DNA of 6,080 nt from Thermococcaceae archaeon (GTDB taxonomy: Archaea > Methanobacteriota_B > Thermococci > Thermococcales > Thermococcaceae). The stretch is taken from positions 1 through 6,080 of the forward strand of contig JAMOPD010000384.1 in assembly GCA_027064745.1 (NCBI GenBank), in the 5' to 3' direction. The notes under the pieces were generated by a model that worked only from the letters and a program-made list of their open reading frames with translations, did not search any database and had not been told where the DNA came from. A program made the translations under genes and the position numbers. Shown piece after piece: positions 5,097 to 6,080 of the stretch. Numbering within the stretch: position 1 is the first letter of the stretch; the number at the start of each line of letters is the position of its first letter.

Positions 5097-6080
5097 ATGA
5101 GAATCCGCTTCGTATGGGCTGTCCTGATGTTAATATTTTTAATTCTCCCTTATGTTGGTGCTCAGGATAATGGGAACACCGTCTATGTGGCCCAAGTAAA
5201 AGGTATGATAACCTCATACACCTACGATCAGTTTAATAGGTATATAAGTGAGGCTGAAAAAGCCAACGCGAGGGCTATAATCATTGAATTTGATACTCCT
5301 GGAGGAAGGGCAGATGCAATGCAGGAGATAGTCCAGCGCATAAAATCCTCTCATGTCCCTGTTATAATCTATGTATATCCCTCTGGGGCGATGGCAGCTT
5401 CTGCCGGAACATATATCGCTTTAGGTTCTCACTTAATAGCAATGGCTCCAGGAACAGCCCTAGGAGCTTGTAGGCCGATTCTTGGTTATTCTCAGAATGG
5501 TAGTATAATTGAGGCTCCAGCTAAAATTATCAACTTCTACGTGGCGTATATCAAGAGCCTTGCGGAGGATAGTGGGAGAAATGCAACTTTAGCTGAAGAA
5601 TTCATATTAAAGGACAGAAGCGTGACTCCAGAGGAAGCTCTCAAGTATCATGTTGTCGAGGTTATGGCACATGATTTGAATGATCTGCTTAAAAAGGCTG
5701 ACGGCATGGAGACAAAAATTCCCGTGAGTGGAAAAGGAAAAGTTAGGCTCCATTTAAAAGACGCACGGATCGTTTATCTGAGACCCTCATTTAAGGATAC
5801 TGTAATACAGTACATAACAGATCCTACCGTAGCGTATATTCTTCTAACCCTCGGTATATGGGGTCTGATACTCGGATTCTTGACCCCTGGATGGCATGTA
5901 CCTGAAACTGCGGGGGCTATAATGGTTGCTCTCGCAATTATTGGCCTTGGATACTTCGGATATAGAAGTGCTGGGTTGATACTTATTCTTTTAGCAATGA
6001 TATTCTTCATTGCAGAGGCTTTAACACCAACTTTTGGCCTCTTTACAGTTGCGGGGGGGATAACATTGATTCTAGGAAGT
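5097..6080 (+). CDS. nfeD: NfeD long form, membrane-bound ClpP-class serine protease (PH1510-like), truncated by the window edge
   Basis: The 328 visible residues match what I recall of Pyrococcus horikoshii PH1510 (about 441 residues), a membrane protease that cuts the hydrophobic C-terminus of the stomatin partner usually encoded next door. After a signal/anchor segment (about 5-22) comes the ClpP-like domain. It has FDTPGG (65-70), the nucleophile Ser102 in AMAASAG and the general base Lys143 in IIEAPAK; their 41-residue separation equals that of Ser97 and Lys138 in PH1510. The NfeD membrane domain follows with hydrophobic segments near 245-262, 272-289 and 292-307 and the FLTPGWHVPE and AEALTPTFGLF motifs. 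The C-terminal OB-fold domain lies outside the window. ATG 5097 is preferred over ATG 5094 because GGCGAT then sits four bases upstream, as at neighbouring genes. A 7-G run at 6053-6059 does not break the frame. The stomatin gene would be expected just to the right. Confidence 0.93.
   Translation, partial: MRIRFVWAVLMLIFLILPYVGAQDNGNTVYVAQVKGMITSYTYDQFNRYISEAEKANARAIIIEFDTPGGRADAMQEIVQRIKSSHVPVIIYVYPSGAMAASAGTYIALGSHLIAMAPGTALGACRPILGYSQNGSIIEAPAKIINFYVAYIKSLAEDSGRNATLAEEFILKDRSVTPEEALKYHVVEVMAHDLNDLLKKADGMETKIPVSGKGKVRLHLKDARIVYLRPSFKDTVIQYITDPTVAYILLTLGIWGLILGFLTPGWHVPETAGAIMVALAIIGLGYFGYRSAGLILILLAMIFFIAEALTPTFGLFTVAGGITLILGS

Noticed and set aside
5774..6010. Minus-strand ORF of 78 codons opposite the NfeD gene
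   Set aside because: It lies wholly antisense to a well-conserved coding region and has no binding site or family resemblance.
6053..6059. Run of seven G in the NfeD gene as a second homopolymer frameshift
   Set aside because: The frame continues with ITLILGS after the run, matching the family, so there is no break.

Overview
The window looks like a chromosomal segment of a hyperthermophilic euryarchaeon of the order Thermococcales (Thermococcus/Pyrococcus). Three things point there: archaeal BRE/TATA promoters with very short leaders, start sites built as GGTGAT, four bases, then ATG (seen exactly or nearly so at four genes), and recognisable Thermococcales proteins. These are an NfeD/1510-type membrane serine protease, an M55 D-aminopeptidase and a surface protein whose tail resembles the CGP-CTERM sorting signal. 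No rRNA, tRNA, CRISPR array, insertion sequence or integration site was seen.

Left part, minus strand (1-3135). Reading in the direction of transcription, a gene for a DUF4855-like, probable TIM-barrel protein starts at 3135. It overlaps by 8 bases a gene for an exported, sequon-rich surface protein. That second gene is split into two frames at a run of eight C residues (1430-1437). Read through, it gives one 634-residue protein with an N-terminal signal peptide and a C-terminal Cys-Gly, hydrophobic, Lys/Arg tail. After a 53-base gap lies the 5' end of an M55 D-aminopeptidase gene, which leaves the window at base 1.

Middle (3136-4796). A divergent promoter region separates that operon from a plus-strand gene for an 81-residue protein of unknown function. 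The small gene runs tail to tail, with overlapping stop codons, into a minus-strand gene for a MgtE-type (SLC41-like) divalent cation transporter with two homologous halves. The transporter's 5' end carries two well-formed ribosome binding site/ATG pairs 16 bases apart in different frames. This is either an overlapping leader ORF or a frameshifted N-terminus.

Right part (4797-6080). A noncoding region of about 300 bases holds divergent promoters and three perfect 13-base palindromes. The plus-strand gene for the membrane-bound ClpP-class serine protease (NfeD long form, PH1510-like) follows and is cut by the right window edge.

The DUF4855-like protein and the surface protein very probably form one translationally coupled unit. 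The transporter and the NfeD protease share a regulatory region but have no evident common pathway. The most unusual points are the C8 frameshift in the surface-protein gene, the double start of the transporter gene and the palindrome cluster.
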